NCBI GenBank assembly: GCA_002314145.1
Contig: DCCG01000005.1
Coordinates: 62,001-126,000 of the forward strand
Direction of reading: 5' to 3'
Source: Thalassolituus sp. UBA1087
Lineage (GTDB): Bacteria; Pseudomonadota; Gammaproteobacteria; Pseudomonadales; Oceanobacteraceae
Length of the DNA: 64,000 nt
Shown: piece after piece, positions 47,295-55,368 of the stretch
How the letters are laid out: each line of letters starts with the position of its first letter
How positions within the stretch are numbered: the stretch's first letter is position 1
Position numbers and translations under genes: made by a program
Notes under the pieces: generated by a model
Told to the model about the DNA's origin: nothing
Database searches by the model: none
What the model saw: the letters and a program-made list of their open reading frames with translations, nothing else

Positions 47295-48044
47295 ATGTCC
47301 GGGGACAAGACAACACACTTCGGTTATCAGACCGTCGCCACCGAAGAAAAACAGGCGAAGGTGGCCGATGTATTTCATTCGGTTGCCGCCAAATACGACA
47401 TCATGAACGACCTGATGTCCTTTGGTATCCACCGTCTGTGGAAGCGTTTCACGATTGATATGAGTGGCGTCCGGCCGGGCAACAAGGTGCTGGATCTGGC
47501 CGGCGGAACCGGTGATCTGACGCGCAAGTTCTCTAAAATCGTTGGCCCGCAGGGGTCCGTGGTACTGGCGGATATCAACTCTTCCATGCTCAACGTGGGA
47601 CGTGACCGTCTGACCGATCAGGGCTATGTCGGCAATATTGAATACGTGCAGGCCAACGCGGAATGCCTGCCGTTCGAAGACAACACCTTCGACGTCATCA
47701 CCATCGCCTTCGGACTGCGCAACGTCACCGATAAAGACGCCGCGCTGCGCTCCATGACCCGGGTACTGAAACCCGGTGGCCGTCTGCTGGTGCTGGAATT
47801 TTCCAAACCCACCAACCCGCTGATGAGCAAGGCCTACGATCTGTATTCGTTCAGCGCCCTGCCGATGATGGGCAAACTGGTGACCAACGACTCTGAAAGC
47901 TACAAGTATCTGGCGGAATCCATCCGCATGCACCCGGATCAGGAAACCCTGAAGGGCATGATGGAAGATGCCGGCTTAGTACGCTGCAGCTACCACAACA
48001 TGACCAGTGGCGTGGTTGCGCTGCACCGCGGGATCAAACCCTGA
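47295..48044 (+). CDS. ubiE: Ubiquinone/menaquinone C-methyltransferase UbiE
   Basis: 249 residues. It methylates the benzoquinol ring in ubiquinone synthesis (and demethylmenaquinol). SAM motif LDLAGGTGDLTRKFSKIVG, then NIEYVQANAECLPFEDNTFDVITIAFGLRNVTDKDAAL and FSKPTNPLMSKAYDLYSF, the UbiE signatures, are present. It is the first gene of ubiE-ubiJ-ubiB and overlaps ubiJ (TGATG). Confidence 0.97.
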   Translation: MSGDKTTHFGYQTVATEEKQAKVADVFHSVAAKYDIMNDLMSFGIHRLWKRFTIDMSGVRPGNKVLDLAGGTGDLTRKFSKIVGPQGSVVLADINSSMLNVGRDRLTDQGYVGNIEYVQANAECLPFEDNTFDVITIAFGLRNVTDKDAALRSMTRVLKPGGRLLVLEFSKPTNPLMSKAYDLYSFSALPMMGKLVTNDSESYKYLAESIRMHPDQETLKGMMEDAGLVRCSYHNMTSGVVALHRGIKP

Positions 48045-48685
48045 TGCTCAATCATCTGCCTGCTGAAATACTGCAGGCACTCTGTGTGCCGGCAGAAACC
48101 AGCATCAACCATGTGCTGCAATACGATCCTGCGGCCCTGCACGCCATGGCGCGTCATCAGGGGCGCCTGCTGGCGATACGTATTGACGGCGCTGGCCAGC
48201 TGCTGGTGCGCATTTACGACAACGGCATTGGCCTCAGCCTGATGGGCGACAATGACCCGGACGCCGTGTTAACCGGCAGTCTGGCGGATTTTATCGCCCT
48301 CGCCGGCGCCGATGACAAAGCCAATACCCTGATCAATTCCCACATTGATATGGACGGCGACAGTGAATTTGCCATCGCTCTGACCCGTATTGCCCAGCAC
48401 CTGGACATCGACTGGGAAGCCGTGATCAGCCCGCTCACCGGCGGCCTGCTGGCCCACCAGCTGGGCAAAGGTCTGCGCGGCTTGCTGAGCTGGGGCAAAA
48501 GCACCTCAGCCACCTATCGCACGGCGGTGAAAGAATACCTGGAAGACGAAGTTGAGGCGGTAACCCCGGCGCCACTGATGCGCCACTTTGCCGATGAAGT
48601 GGATGAGCTGAAACTGGCCACTGACCGGCTCAGCGCCCGTATCGATCGTTTAAGCGCCCGTCAGGCGAAGGCAGAGGAAGACTGA
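48044..48685 (+). CDS. ubiJ: Ubiquinone biosynthesis accessory factor UbiJ
   Basis: 213 residues. The SCP2-like N-terminal lipid-binding domain (LAIRIDGAGQLLVRIYDNGIGL, AVLTGSLADFIALA) is followed by a C-terminal coiled coil (VDELKLATDRLSARIDRLSAR). UbiJ holds ubiquinone intermediates in the Ubi complex. It is coupled to ubiE and ends four bases before ubiB. Confidence 0.9.
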   Translation: MLNHLPAEILQALCVPAETSINHVLQYDPAALHAMARHQGRLLAIRIDGAGQLLVRIYDNGIGLSLMGDNDPDAVLTGSLADFIALAGADDKANTLINSHIDMDGDSEFAIALTRIAQHLDIDWEAVISPLTGGLLAHQLGKGLRGLLSWGKSTSATYRTAVKEYLEDEVEAVTPAPLMRHFADEVDELKLATDRLSARIDRLSARQAKAEED

Positions 48686-48689
48686 ACCC

Positions 48690-50339
48690 GTGGCAAATCT
48701 CTGGCGTCTGTGGAAGATCCTGTTCGTTTTTACCCGTTACCGTCTCGACAGTCTGGTGCCCGTGCAACAGTTACCTGTGTGGCTGCGCGTCATGCTGTGG
48801 CTGGCCCCCTGGCGCTTTTTCCCGGTACCGTCGCGTCTTACCCGCGGCGAACGGCTGCGCCTGGCGCTGGAAGCGCTGGGGCCGATTTTTATTAAGTTTG
48901 GCCAGATTCTTTCCACCCGCCCGGATCTGGTGCCGGAAGACATCGTCAAAGAACTCAAGCGTCTGCAGGACGACGTGCCGCCGTTTCCCAATGACAAAGC
49001 CCGCGCCCTGATCGAAGAGCAGCTGGGCAAAACCGTGGCTGAACTTTTTGCTGAATTCAGCGCCGAGCCCATGGCTTCGGCGTCTATTGCCCAGGTGCAC
49101 GCGGCACGTCTGTTCGGTGAACACGGCCAGCCCGGCAAAGAAGTGGTGGTCAAAGTCGTACGTCCGGGCATTGAGCACACCATTGAACGCGACCTGCGGC
49201 TGCTGGAAACCATGGCCCGGCTGCTGGTGAAATATTCCGCCGAAGGCCGGCGCCTGAAACCAATGGAAGTGGTGGAGGACTACCGCGCCACCATTCATGG
49301 CGAACTGAATCTGCAGATTGAAGCCTCCAACTGCACCCAGCTGCGACGCAATTTCGAAGGCTCAGATCTGCTCTACCTGCCGGAAGTTTACTGGGAATAC
49401 ACCCGCTCCCGGGTGATGGTCAGCGAGCGCATTTATGGCATCCCGGTGGCTGACCTTGAGCAGCTGCATGCCCAGAACACCCATATGAAAACCCTCGCCG
49501 AGCGCGGCGTGGAAATTTTCTTCACGCAGGTGTTCCGCGACAGCTTCTTCCACGCCGATATGCACCCGGGGAATATTTTTGTCTCGCGTGAGAATCCGCA
49601 GAAACCTCAATACATCGCCATTGATTGCGGCATCGTCGGCAGCCTTACCGAAGAAGACCAGACCTATCTGGCGATGAATATGCTGGCCTTCTTCAATCAG
49701 GATTACCATCAGGTGGCGCAGCTGCATGTGGATTCCGGCTGGGTGCCGGCGACCACCAAAGTGCATGAGCTGGCATCCGCCATCCGTGCCGTGCTGGAGC
49801 CCATTTTTGAAAAGCCGCTGGCGGAGATCTCTTTTGGCCAGGTGCTGATTCAGCTGTTCTCGACTGCACGCCGCTTCAATATGGAAGTTCAGCCCCAGCT
49901 GGTACTGCTGCAGAAAACCCTGCTCAACATTGAAGGGCTGGGGCGCCAGCTGTACCCGGAACTGGACCTGTGGAGCACTGCCAAACCTTATCTGGAGCGC
50001 TGGATGCGCGAACGCTTCGGCCCCAAAGCCGCGTTCCGCGAATTCAAACGCCAACTGCCTTCCTGGCTGGATAAAGGCCCGCAGATCCCTAACCTGATTC
50101 ACGGCGCTCTGACGCGCCTGAATCATATGGACGACACCCAGCACGCGCTGCAGCAGGAAATCATCGCCCTGCGCAAAGAAATGAGTGAGCAACGGAAACA
50201 GAAGCGCAACCAGCTGCAGGGCGGTATTGCCGTCATCACCGGACTGTTTGTATGGTGGCAGTCATTCGCGCTGGGGCTGCCGGAAAGCCTTGGTCTGGCC
50301 GTCACCGCAATCGGCATTCTGTCACTGATTCTGCGCTGA
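48690..50339 (+). CDS. ubiB: Ubiquinone biosynthesis regulatory kinase-like protein UbiB
   Basis: 549 residues of the ABC1/ADCK/UbiB family. The KxGQ motif is present as IKFGQILSTRPDLVP; the Ala-rich loop reads PMASASIAQVHAARL; the catalytic region is FFHADMHPGNIFV with the metal site YIAIDCGIVG. Two C-terminal membrane helices follow (AVITGLFVWWQSFALGL and LGLAVTAIGILSLIL). It supports ubiquinone synthesis, probably by ATPase-driven extraction of lipid intermediates. The start is GTG at 48690. Confidence 0.96.
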   Translation: MANLWRLWKILFVFTRYRLDSLVPVQQLPVWLRVMLWLAPWRFFPVPSRLTRGERLRLALEALGPIFIKFGQILSTRPDLVPEDIVKELKRLQDDVPPFPNDKARALIEEQLGKTVAELFAEFSAEPMASASIAQVHAARLFGEHGQPGKEVVVKVVRPGIEHTIERDLRLLETMARLLVKYSAEGRRLKPMEVVEDYRATIHGELNLQIEASNCTQLRRNFEGSDLLYLPEVYWEYTRSRVMVSERIYGIPVADLEQLHAQNTHMKTLAERGVEIFFTQVFRDSFFHADMHPGNIFVSRENPQKPQYIAIDCGIVGSLTEEDQTYLAMNMLAFFNQDYHQVAQLHVDSGWVPATTKVHELASAIRAVLEPIFEKPLAEISFGQVLIQLFSTARRFNMEVQPQLVLLQKTLLNIEGLGRQLYPELDLWSTAKPYLERWMRERFGPKAAFREFKRQLPSWLDKGPQIPNLIHGALTRLNHMDDTQHALQQEIIALRKEMSEQRKQKRNQLQGGIAVITGLFVWWQSFALGLPESLGLAVTAIGILSLILR

Positions 50340-50384
50340 TACGGTTTTACGCTATGCTGGCCGATAAGATAAAAGGTAAACACT

Positions 50385-50765
50385 ATGAGTAACTGGCTTG
50401 ATGCCGTTAAGTGGGATGAGGACGGTCTGATCCCCGCCATCGCCCAGGACCACAAAACCGGGCGCATTCTGATGATGGCCTGGATGAACCGCGAAGCACT
50501 GGCACTCACTGCTGAAGAAAACCGTGCTATTTATTATTCGCGTTCGCGCAAAAAACTGTGGCGCAAAGGCGAAGAATCCGGCCATGTACAGCATCTGCAC
50601 GAACTGCGCCTCGACTGTGATGCTGACGTGATCGTCATGCAGGTGGAACAGGTCGGCGGCATTGCCTGCCACACAGGGCGCGAAAGCTGCTTCTACCGCG
50701 TCTGGAAAGACGGCGAATGGGTCACCACTGACCCGGTTCTGAAAGACCCGAAAGAGATTTATTAA
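50385..50765 (+). CDS. hisI: Phosphoribosyl-AMP cyclohydrolase
   Basis: 126 residues; opens the adenine ring of phosphoribosyl-AMP in histidine synthesis. It has WDEDGLIPAIAQDHKTGRILMMAWMN, YYSRSRKKLWRKGEESGHVQ and the metal-binding LDCDADVIVMQVEQ with CHTGRESCFY. It is separate from hisE, as in Pseudomonas. Confidence 0.97.
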   Translation: MSNWLDAVKWDEDGLIPAIAQDHKTGRILMMAWMNREALALTAEENRAIYYSRSRKKLWRKGEESGHVQHLHELRLDCDADVIVMQVEQVGGIACHTGRESCFYRVWKDGEWVTTDPVLKDPKEIY

Positions 50766-50766
50766 T

Positions 50767-51099
50767 ATGAGCGACGTACTGTCAAAATTAGGTGATATCC
50801 TCGACGAGCGTAAAGCAGCCGAACCGGATTCCTCCTATGTAGCCAGCCTGTATCACAAAGGGCTGAACAAAATTCTGGAAAAAGTCGGCGAAGAAGCCAC
50901 CGAAACCATTCTGGCCGCCAAAGACGCCGAAACCAGCGGTGATAACAAAGATGTGGTATACGAGACCGCAGACCTCTGGTTCCATAGCTTAGTGGCACTG
51001 GCCAAGCTGGGCGAACGGCCGGAGGCGGTGATTAACGAACTGGCGCGTCGTTTTGATATGTCCGGGCTGGAAGAAAAAGCCTCACGGACAAAAAAGTAA
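50767..51099 (+). CDS. hisE: Phosphoribosyl-ATP pyrophosphatase
   Basis: 110 residues, all-alpha MazG-like fold with the acidic motif KVGEEATETILAAKD and DVVYETADLWFHSLVALAKLG. It acts just before HisI in histidine synthesis. The start is one base after the hisI stop. Confidence 0.96.
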   Translation: MSDVLSKLGDILDERKAAEPDSSYVASLYHKGLNKILEKVGEEATETILAAKDAETSGDNKDVVYETADLWFHSLVALAKLGERPEAVINELARRFDMSGLEEKASRTKK

Positions 51100-51143
51100 C
51101 CGGGGCACCCGACCGGGTTTGAGCAAGGTGTTTGGGAAGTACG

Positions 51144-51476
51144 ATGAGCGATTGTGTATTCTGTAAAATCGTAGCAGGTGAGCTGCCGGCCAGTGTGGTG
51201 TATGAAGACGACCAGCTGCTGGCCTTTGCCAGTATTGAGCCGAAAGCCGATACCCACCTGCTGGTCATCCCCAAACGCCATATCGAAAACCTCGATGCCC
51301 TGACAGCCGGTGACGCAGAATTAATCTCGCACCTGATGCTGACATTGCCCGGCATTGCTGAAAAAGCAGGGCTGAGCGGCTACCGCACCATTACCAATAC
51401 CGGTGTGGCCGGCGGACAGGAAGTTTTTCACATGCATTTTCATATTCTGGGCGGTAACGAACTGCCCGGTTTTTAA
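51144..51476 (+). CDS. HIT-family nucleotide hydrolase (HinT-like)
   Basis: 110 residues with CVFCKIVAGELPA at the N-terminus and the histidine triad HMHFH (from EVFHMHFHILGG). HinT-like enzymes hydrolyse adenosine phosphoramidates. The ATG at 51144 is preferred over an in-frame TTG four codons upstream. It sits between hisE and tatA, an insertion relative to the Pseudomonas order. Confidence 0.93.
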   Translation: MSDCVFCKIVAGELPASVVYEDDQLLAFASIEPKADTHLLVIPKRHIENLDALTAGDAELISHLMLTLPGIAEKAGLSGYRTITNTGVAGGQEVFHMHFHILGGNELPGF

Positions 51477-51506
51477 CGAACACACCAAGACTACGAGGAC
51501 TACCTT

Positions 51507-51758
51507 ATGCTCGGCGGAATCAGCATCTGGCAACTGTTAATCATCCTGGCCATTGTCATTATGATTTTTGGCACTAAAAAACTGCGCAGCCTCGGCGGCG
51601 ATCTGGGCGGAGCCATCAAAAGCTTTAAAAAAGCCGTGAATGAAGACGACAGTAAAAAAGACGAAGACGGGGCTCCGGCAGAAAAACTGGAGCACAAAGA
51701 AGGCGAACAGGCCGACGCCGAATTCAAAACACAGAATAAAGACCAAGACAAAGCCTGA
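51507..51758 (+). CDS. tatA: Twin-arginine translocase subunit TatA
   Basis: 83 residues. One membrane helix (ISIWQLLIILAIVIMIFG) is followed by an amphipathic helix (TKKLRSLGGDLGGAIKSFKKAV) and an acidic tail. TatA oligomerises to form the passage for folded proteins. The last base is shared with the tatB start. Confidence 0.96.
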   Translation: MLGGISIWQLLIILAIVIMIFGTKKLRSLGGDLGGAIKSFKKAVNEDDSKKDEDGAPAEKLEHKEGEQADAEFKTQNKDQDKA

Positions 51759-52147
51759 TGTTCGATATTGGTTTTCTTGAGCTGATGGTCGTCGCCGTAC
51801 TCGGCCTGTTAGTGCTGGGACCGGAACGCCTGCCCAAAGCCGCGCGCACCGCCGGTCTGTTTATCGGCAAAATACGCCGCACCATGAATAACCTCCAGGA
51901 TGATCTGGAGCGTCAGGTGCGCACCGAAGAACTGCGCGAGAAGCTCAAAGACCCTTACGCCACCTTCATGGATGACGATATGCCATCCAACCCGGATAAG
52001 CCCCAGGCACCGCCGGAAGGCCCGCCTGAGCTGACGCAGAACAGCGGCGAAGATCAGGCCGCCGGTACTGCCACCGGAGAAGTGGACACCAGCGCTCAAT
52101 CATCAGATGACAGCCAACCGCCAGCGGATAACAACAGACCATCATGA
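51758..52147 (+). CDS. tatB: Twin-arginine translocase subunit TatB
   Basis: 129 residues. The TatB signature FDIGFLELMVVAVLGLLVLGPERLPKAART with its Glu in the helix is clear, followed by an amphipathic helix and a Pro/Ser/Asp-rich tail. It forms the substrate-receptor complex with TatC. It overlaps tatC by four bases. Confidence 0.96.
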   Translation: MFDIGFLELMVVAVLGLLVLGPERLPKAARTAGLFIGKIRRTMNNLQDDLERQVRTEELREKLKDPYATFMDDDMPSNPDKPQAPPEGPPELTQNSGEDQAAGTATGEVDTSAQSSDDSQPPADNNRPS

Positions 52148-52890
52148 CCGATCAGGAACAGCCTTTAATTGCTCATCTGGTTGAGCTGCGCAACCGCCTG
52201 CTGAAAGCCATCCTGCTGGTATTGGCGATCTTTCTCGGGCTGTTTTACTTCGCCAACGACCTGTACCTGATACTGGTCGAGCCGTTATCCGAACTGCTAC
52301 CCGACTCCGGCAATATGATTGCCACCGGCGTTGCCTCGCCTTTTTTAGTGCCGTTTAAAATGACACTGGTACTGGCAGTCCTGCTGGCCGTGCCCTTTAT
52401 TCTGCATCAGATCTGGGCTTTTATTTCCCCCGGCCTGTATCAGCATGAGAAAAAATTCGGTATCCCGCTGCTGGTTTCCAGCGTTATCCTGTTTTATGCC
52501 GGTATCGCCTTTGCCTACTTCGTGGTGCTGCCGCTGGCATTCGCCTTCTTTACTGCTGCCGGACCGGAAGGCATTTCCTTTCTGCCCGATATCAGCAATA
52601 TTCTGGATTTTATCCTCAAGATATTCTTTGCCTTCGGCATCGCCTTTGAAATCCCCGTCGCCACCTTTCTGATGGTACTCAGCGGCATCACAACCGTCGC
52701 AGCCCTGAGCAGCAAACGCCCTTACATCTTCGTTGGCTGCTTCGTGGTCGGCATGCTGGTGACGCCGCCGGACGTGATTTCCCAGACGATCCTGGCCTTC
52801 CCGATGTACATGCTGTTTGAGGCCGGTGTACTGGCCTCCAGATTGATTAAGAAAGATGAAGATGAAGCAGAAGAGGTTGAGCAAGGCTGA
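52144..52890 (+). CDS. tatC: Twin-arginine translocase subunit TatC
   Basis: 248 residues, six membrane helices. It recognises the twin-arginine signal peptide. The conserved N-terminal PLIAHLVELRNRLLKA, the periplasmic FISPGLYQHEKKF and FEIPVATFLMVL are present. It is the last gene of the ubi-his-tat run, followed by a terminator. Confidence 0.97.
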   Translation: MTDQEQPLIAHLVELRNRLLKAILLVLAIFLGLFYFANDLYLILVEPLSELLPDSGNMIATGVASPFLVPFKMTLVLAVLLAVPFILHQIWAFISPGLYQHEKKFGIPLLVSSVILFYAGIAFAYFVVLPLAFAFFTAAGPEGISFLPDISNILDFILKIFFAFGIAFEIPVATFLMVLSGITTVAALSSKRPYIFVGCFVVGMLVTPPDVISQTILAFPMYMLFEAGVLASRLIKKDEDEAEEVEQG

Positions 52891-52934
52891 ATAAAGCTGG
52901 ATGGTTTTTCTTGTTCAGAGAGATGACAGACACG

Positions 52935-52962
52935 AAAAAGCCCGGAGCGTCCGGGCTTTTTT
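52935..52962 (+). terminator. Rho-independent terminator after tatC
   Basis: A 12-bp stem AAAAAGCCCGGA / TCCGGGCTTTTT with a 3-base GCG loop, then further T. It marks the border of the accessory island. Confidence 0.93.
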
Positions 52963-52999
52963 ACAAGTGCGATACTGACTAAGATTTCCCCCGCTAAAG

Positions 53000-53386
53000 C
53001 TACAGAGATGAGGCGCACTCAACTTTAACCACCAGGGGAACATCACTGAAAATTAACTGTTTCTGAACGGCAACAGGGAGTAACACTTCAGTTTTTCCAA
53101 GCGTGGTAAAATACCCGCTCATCAGGCTATGAATACTTCCGGTCTTGTTCTGGTAGGCGGAATACCTGAACAACGCTGATTGACAGGGACATGACCGGGT
53201 TTGATCGCCTTCACCGATGGTTGTACTCAGAATGACCGGTTCATGGTCCAGTAACCTTTGATCAGAGATCGTAAAGCAACCAGTCACTTCGCTGTTAATG
53301 TCAGCGACCTGCTCAACACCGGACTGAGCACATGAACTGAAAAGCATCAGCGCCACCGCCGTCAGACTAAATTTTCGTACCACCAT
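53000..53386 (-). CDS. DUF2195-like putative immunity lipoprotein (Tldi1-like)
   Basis: 128 residues. A signal sequence MVVRKFSLTAVALMLFSSC ends in a weak lipobox cysteine, so it is probably a periplasmic lipoprotein. The body shows GCFTIS, a CPCQSAL pair and a final VECASSL, a pattern I associate with DUF2195. DUF2195 proteins are known as immunity partners (Tldi1) of the T6SS L,D-transpeptidase effector Tlde1. That fits the Tlde1-like gene directly upstream, whose end overlaps by 20 bases. The ATG at 53386 has GGGAG upstream. The family call is from memory of the pattern and was not searched. Confidence 0.65.
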   Translation of the reverse strand: MVVRKFSLTAVALMLFSSCAQSGVEQVADINSEVTGCFTISDQRLLDHEPVILSTTIGEGDQTRSCPCQSALFRYSAYQNKTGSIHSLMSGYFTTLGKTEVLLPVAVQKQLIFSDVPLVVKVECASSL

Positions 53387-53903
53387 TTGTGCTTCTCCCT
53401 GCGACATATTTAACCTGCAGAATGACATAAGGCTTCTTTGTTACTGAATGGTATTTACGAAGGTGATCAAATATTTCTGTTTCAACTTCAATACAACCGT
53501 GACTGTATCCCTTGGTAGAATCATGCAAATAGAACCCGCTCCTCGGGTTGGGCGAACAGGATGTTTTTGTCGCATCATTTGCAGGTTCCATCCTTGCTCT
53601 GTTTTTCCCCAGTTCGCCCAGTAGGGCTCACATCCCCCGGCAGCACTTCCACGCGGTATAACCTGAATACCCCATGAAGGCTTTAAGGCACAGATACCGC
53701 GCCCATCATCTTCTGCAATGCCGTGGTCAGAAATGAATACTTTATATTGCCCTTCAGGGACCGGGCCTGCCTCGGGGGTACATTGCTCACCAGGCATCTG
53801 ATGCCCAGTCATTCCGGAAGTTGCTTTAAAAAGTTGCTTTAAAAGTCAGTGACTTATCACCCCATTTAAGAAATTGACCGTCATAATATAAATCTGTTTT
53901 CAT
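53367..53903 (-). pseudogene. Tlde1-like L,D-transpeptidase effector gene with two frame-breaking lesions
   Basis: Three frame segments together give a DUF2778/Tlde1-like protein. Segment 1 begins at 53903 (MKTDLYYDGQFLKWGDKSLTFKAT). Segment 2 begins SGMTGHQMPGEQCTPEAGPVPEGQYKVF and ends near YWANWGK. Segment 3 is NRARMEPANDATKTSC, then SGFYLHDSTKGYSHGCIEVE, holding the catalytic H...SHGC motif of L,D-transpeptidase folds. Segments 1 and 2 are split by an exact 13-base tandem duplication (TTTAAAGCAACTT twice, about 53825-53850). Segments 2 and 3 are split by a one-base loss at a GGGGAAAAAC run near 53600-53610. Intact homologues act in the periplasm of competitors, modifying peptidoglycan. 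It is probably inactive here. Confidence 0.75.
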
Positions 53904-53976
53904 AAACATCCTTTTCCTTTGTTCTTTTCCCCTGAAAACGTGCAGGTAACCCAATCAAATCTTCATTCATGGCTAT

Positions 53977-54246
53977 CTAGCATCCCCCACCATCGCTTCC
54001 GCCACCTTCGCCTCCTGCACAACCACCGCCACCATCACCTGAGCCACCGGTAAAAAAGCCACCACTGTCTCTTCCTGACCTTTGGCCACCGGAAGCTTCA
54101 ACAGCCGTAAGAATTTTTACAGAAAAGCCTGTGATAAAGACAGCGGTTAGTGCCGGTGCCAACAGGCTTTCAATAACCGAGTCGGAACTCAGATCGGTGA
54201 TAATCCAGAAAACAACCAAACCGATGCCATTAATTATCCACCACAT
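53977..54246 (-). CDS. Small Gly/Cys-rich membrane protein, unknown
   Basis: 89 residues. Two hydrophobic helices (WWIINGIGLVVFWIITDL and LLAPALTAVFITGFSVKIL) are followed by a low-complexity Gly/Ser tail with two cysteines, ending SDGGGC. A ribosome-binding sequence (AGAGG) precedes the ATG. I do not recognise the family. The tail resembles those of small secreted or membrane-bound Gly-rich proteins. It lies upstream of the Tlde1-like remnant, on the same strand. Confidence 0.55.
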   Translation of the reverse strand: MWWIINGIGLVVFWIITDLSSDSVIESLLAPALTAVFITGFSVKILTAVEASGGQRSGRDSGGFFTGGSGDGGGGCAGGEGGGSDGGGC

Positions 54247-54651
54247 AGAAAAACCTCTCTGGTGACACCCGGAACGCTCAGGCTTCAGTCACTTCCACTT
54301 TCTGGTATTGCCATTTTAATTTTGCCGTTTTACAGCTTTGCCATTTTATTGCTTTGCCTGTCGGCTTTCGCCTTATGCGTTAACCTTTCCGGCTTTTCAG
54401 ACAACGCGGTTTTCAGGCGGCCTGGCTTTCCCGAGAGCAGCGCGGCGTCTGTTGATGATACTCACAAACATATTCTATGGTGCTGACAGATATCTCAAAG
54501 ATAAAAGGAAAAGCAAAGTGTGCGTTGAGCGCCAAGCTAGTGCCGGACCACCCGGCACTTATGTTTAACGGGCTACCTGCTTTCTGAGACGGTGTGCAAT
54601 CCTGATGCAGTATTCGGACTGCACACAGCACATCCTGCTATTGGGCGGCTA
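54247..54651. other. Gene-free stretch with short repeats
   Basis: No convincing gene. Three copies of TTGCCRTTTT start at 54308, 54322 and 54338, and a 7-bp hairpin (GTGCCGG / CCGGCAC) lies at 54540-54558, probably marking the end of the minus-strand gene at 54652. The small plus-strand frames here have no ribosome-binding site. Confidence 0.5.
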
Positions 54652-55368
54652 TCAGGCCACCAAATTCCAGACGCCGTTGTTCTGACAGTTGATTATCTGC
54701 TGATCGATGGCAGCGATCTGGCTTTTAACCGCTTCCCAGTTACTTGTTTTCATCTTCTGCTGGTCTGTTATGGCCGCAGCGTAATCAATACTTTCGTGGT
54801 CGGCCAGAGCAGCAACCCGGCTGTCATAGTGCTCCTGCCGGATATTAATCCACACGTCCGGATTATGCTCTGAAGTGTAAATCAATGCCTGACGCAGCTT
54901 TACCGGTACCGATTCAGCTCTGGCATTGCCATTGCGGTCGGTGAAGTTCAGCGGCTTACGCTGGTCGATATCCACAATATAATAAAAGCGGCGGTTCTGG
55001 CTCAGCACCCAGTTGGCAATGCCTTCGAAAGGAATCATGGCGGTATTCAGCCCATGGGAACCAATCACAGTGTTGTAATTGGAATAGCGCCGTTCATGCA
55101 GCTGGCCAGCGCTTACCCCGATCAGGTGAACCCGTTCCCAGCTACGCCCAAGGCCAGAATCCCGGTCGCCGATGACAGCACCAAGATCACCACTGATCAG
55201 CCCCATGGAAGAGCGCGCCATATCCCCCGGTAAAGGGCCGATATGGCCAGTCTGATTGTGCAGCGCACGATGTAACACCCCTTCCGGGATATGAATCGGG
55301 CTGGCACTGGCACACCAGCTAAGTGGTCCGGCAATATCATAGCCGCTGGAGCTCAGTCGGAAGTACAT
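54652..55368 (-). CDS. Putative DNA/RNA non-specific endonuclease-like protein, possible toxin
   Basis: 238 residues, no signal peptide. The middle has the layout of bacterial non-specific endonuclease toxins (Endonuclea_NS_2 type): RVHLIG in place of RGHLIG, then after about 20 residues NTVIGSHGLNTAMIPFEGIANWVL, where the family has NLVP-x-N-LN-x-E-x-W, then YYIVDID. The region before it (GPLPGDMARSSMGLISGDLG) is unlike a signal or PAAR domain. The C-terminal 60 residues are helical. Not a confirmed family member. The start at 55368 (AGGG nine bases upstream) is preferred over 55377. Confidence 0.55.
   Translation of the reverse strand: MYFRLSSSGYDIAGPLSWCASASPIHIPEGVLHRALHNQTGHIGPLPGDMARSSMGLISGDLGAVIGDRDSGLGRSWERVHLIGVSAGQLHERRYSNYNTVIGSHGLNTAMIPFEGIANWVLSQNRRFYYIVDIDQRKPLNFTDRNGNARAESVPVKLRQALIYTSEHNPDVWINIRQEHYDSRVAALADHESIDYAAAITDQQKMKTSNWEAVKSQIAAIDQQIINCQNNGVWNLVA

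Noticed and set aside
47217..47933. Minus-strand frame opposite ubiE
   Set aside because: UbiE motifs on the plus strand are complete; the opposite frame is a by-product of codon bias.
54262..54486. Small plus-strand hydrophobic frame between the Gly-rich gene and the nuclease-like gene
   Set aside because: No ribosome-binding site and it runs over the repeat tract; hydrophobicity follows from T-rich DNA.
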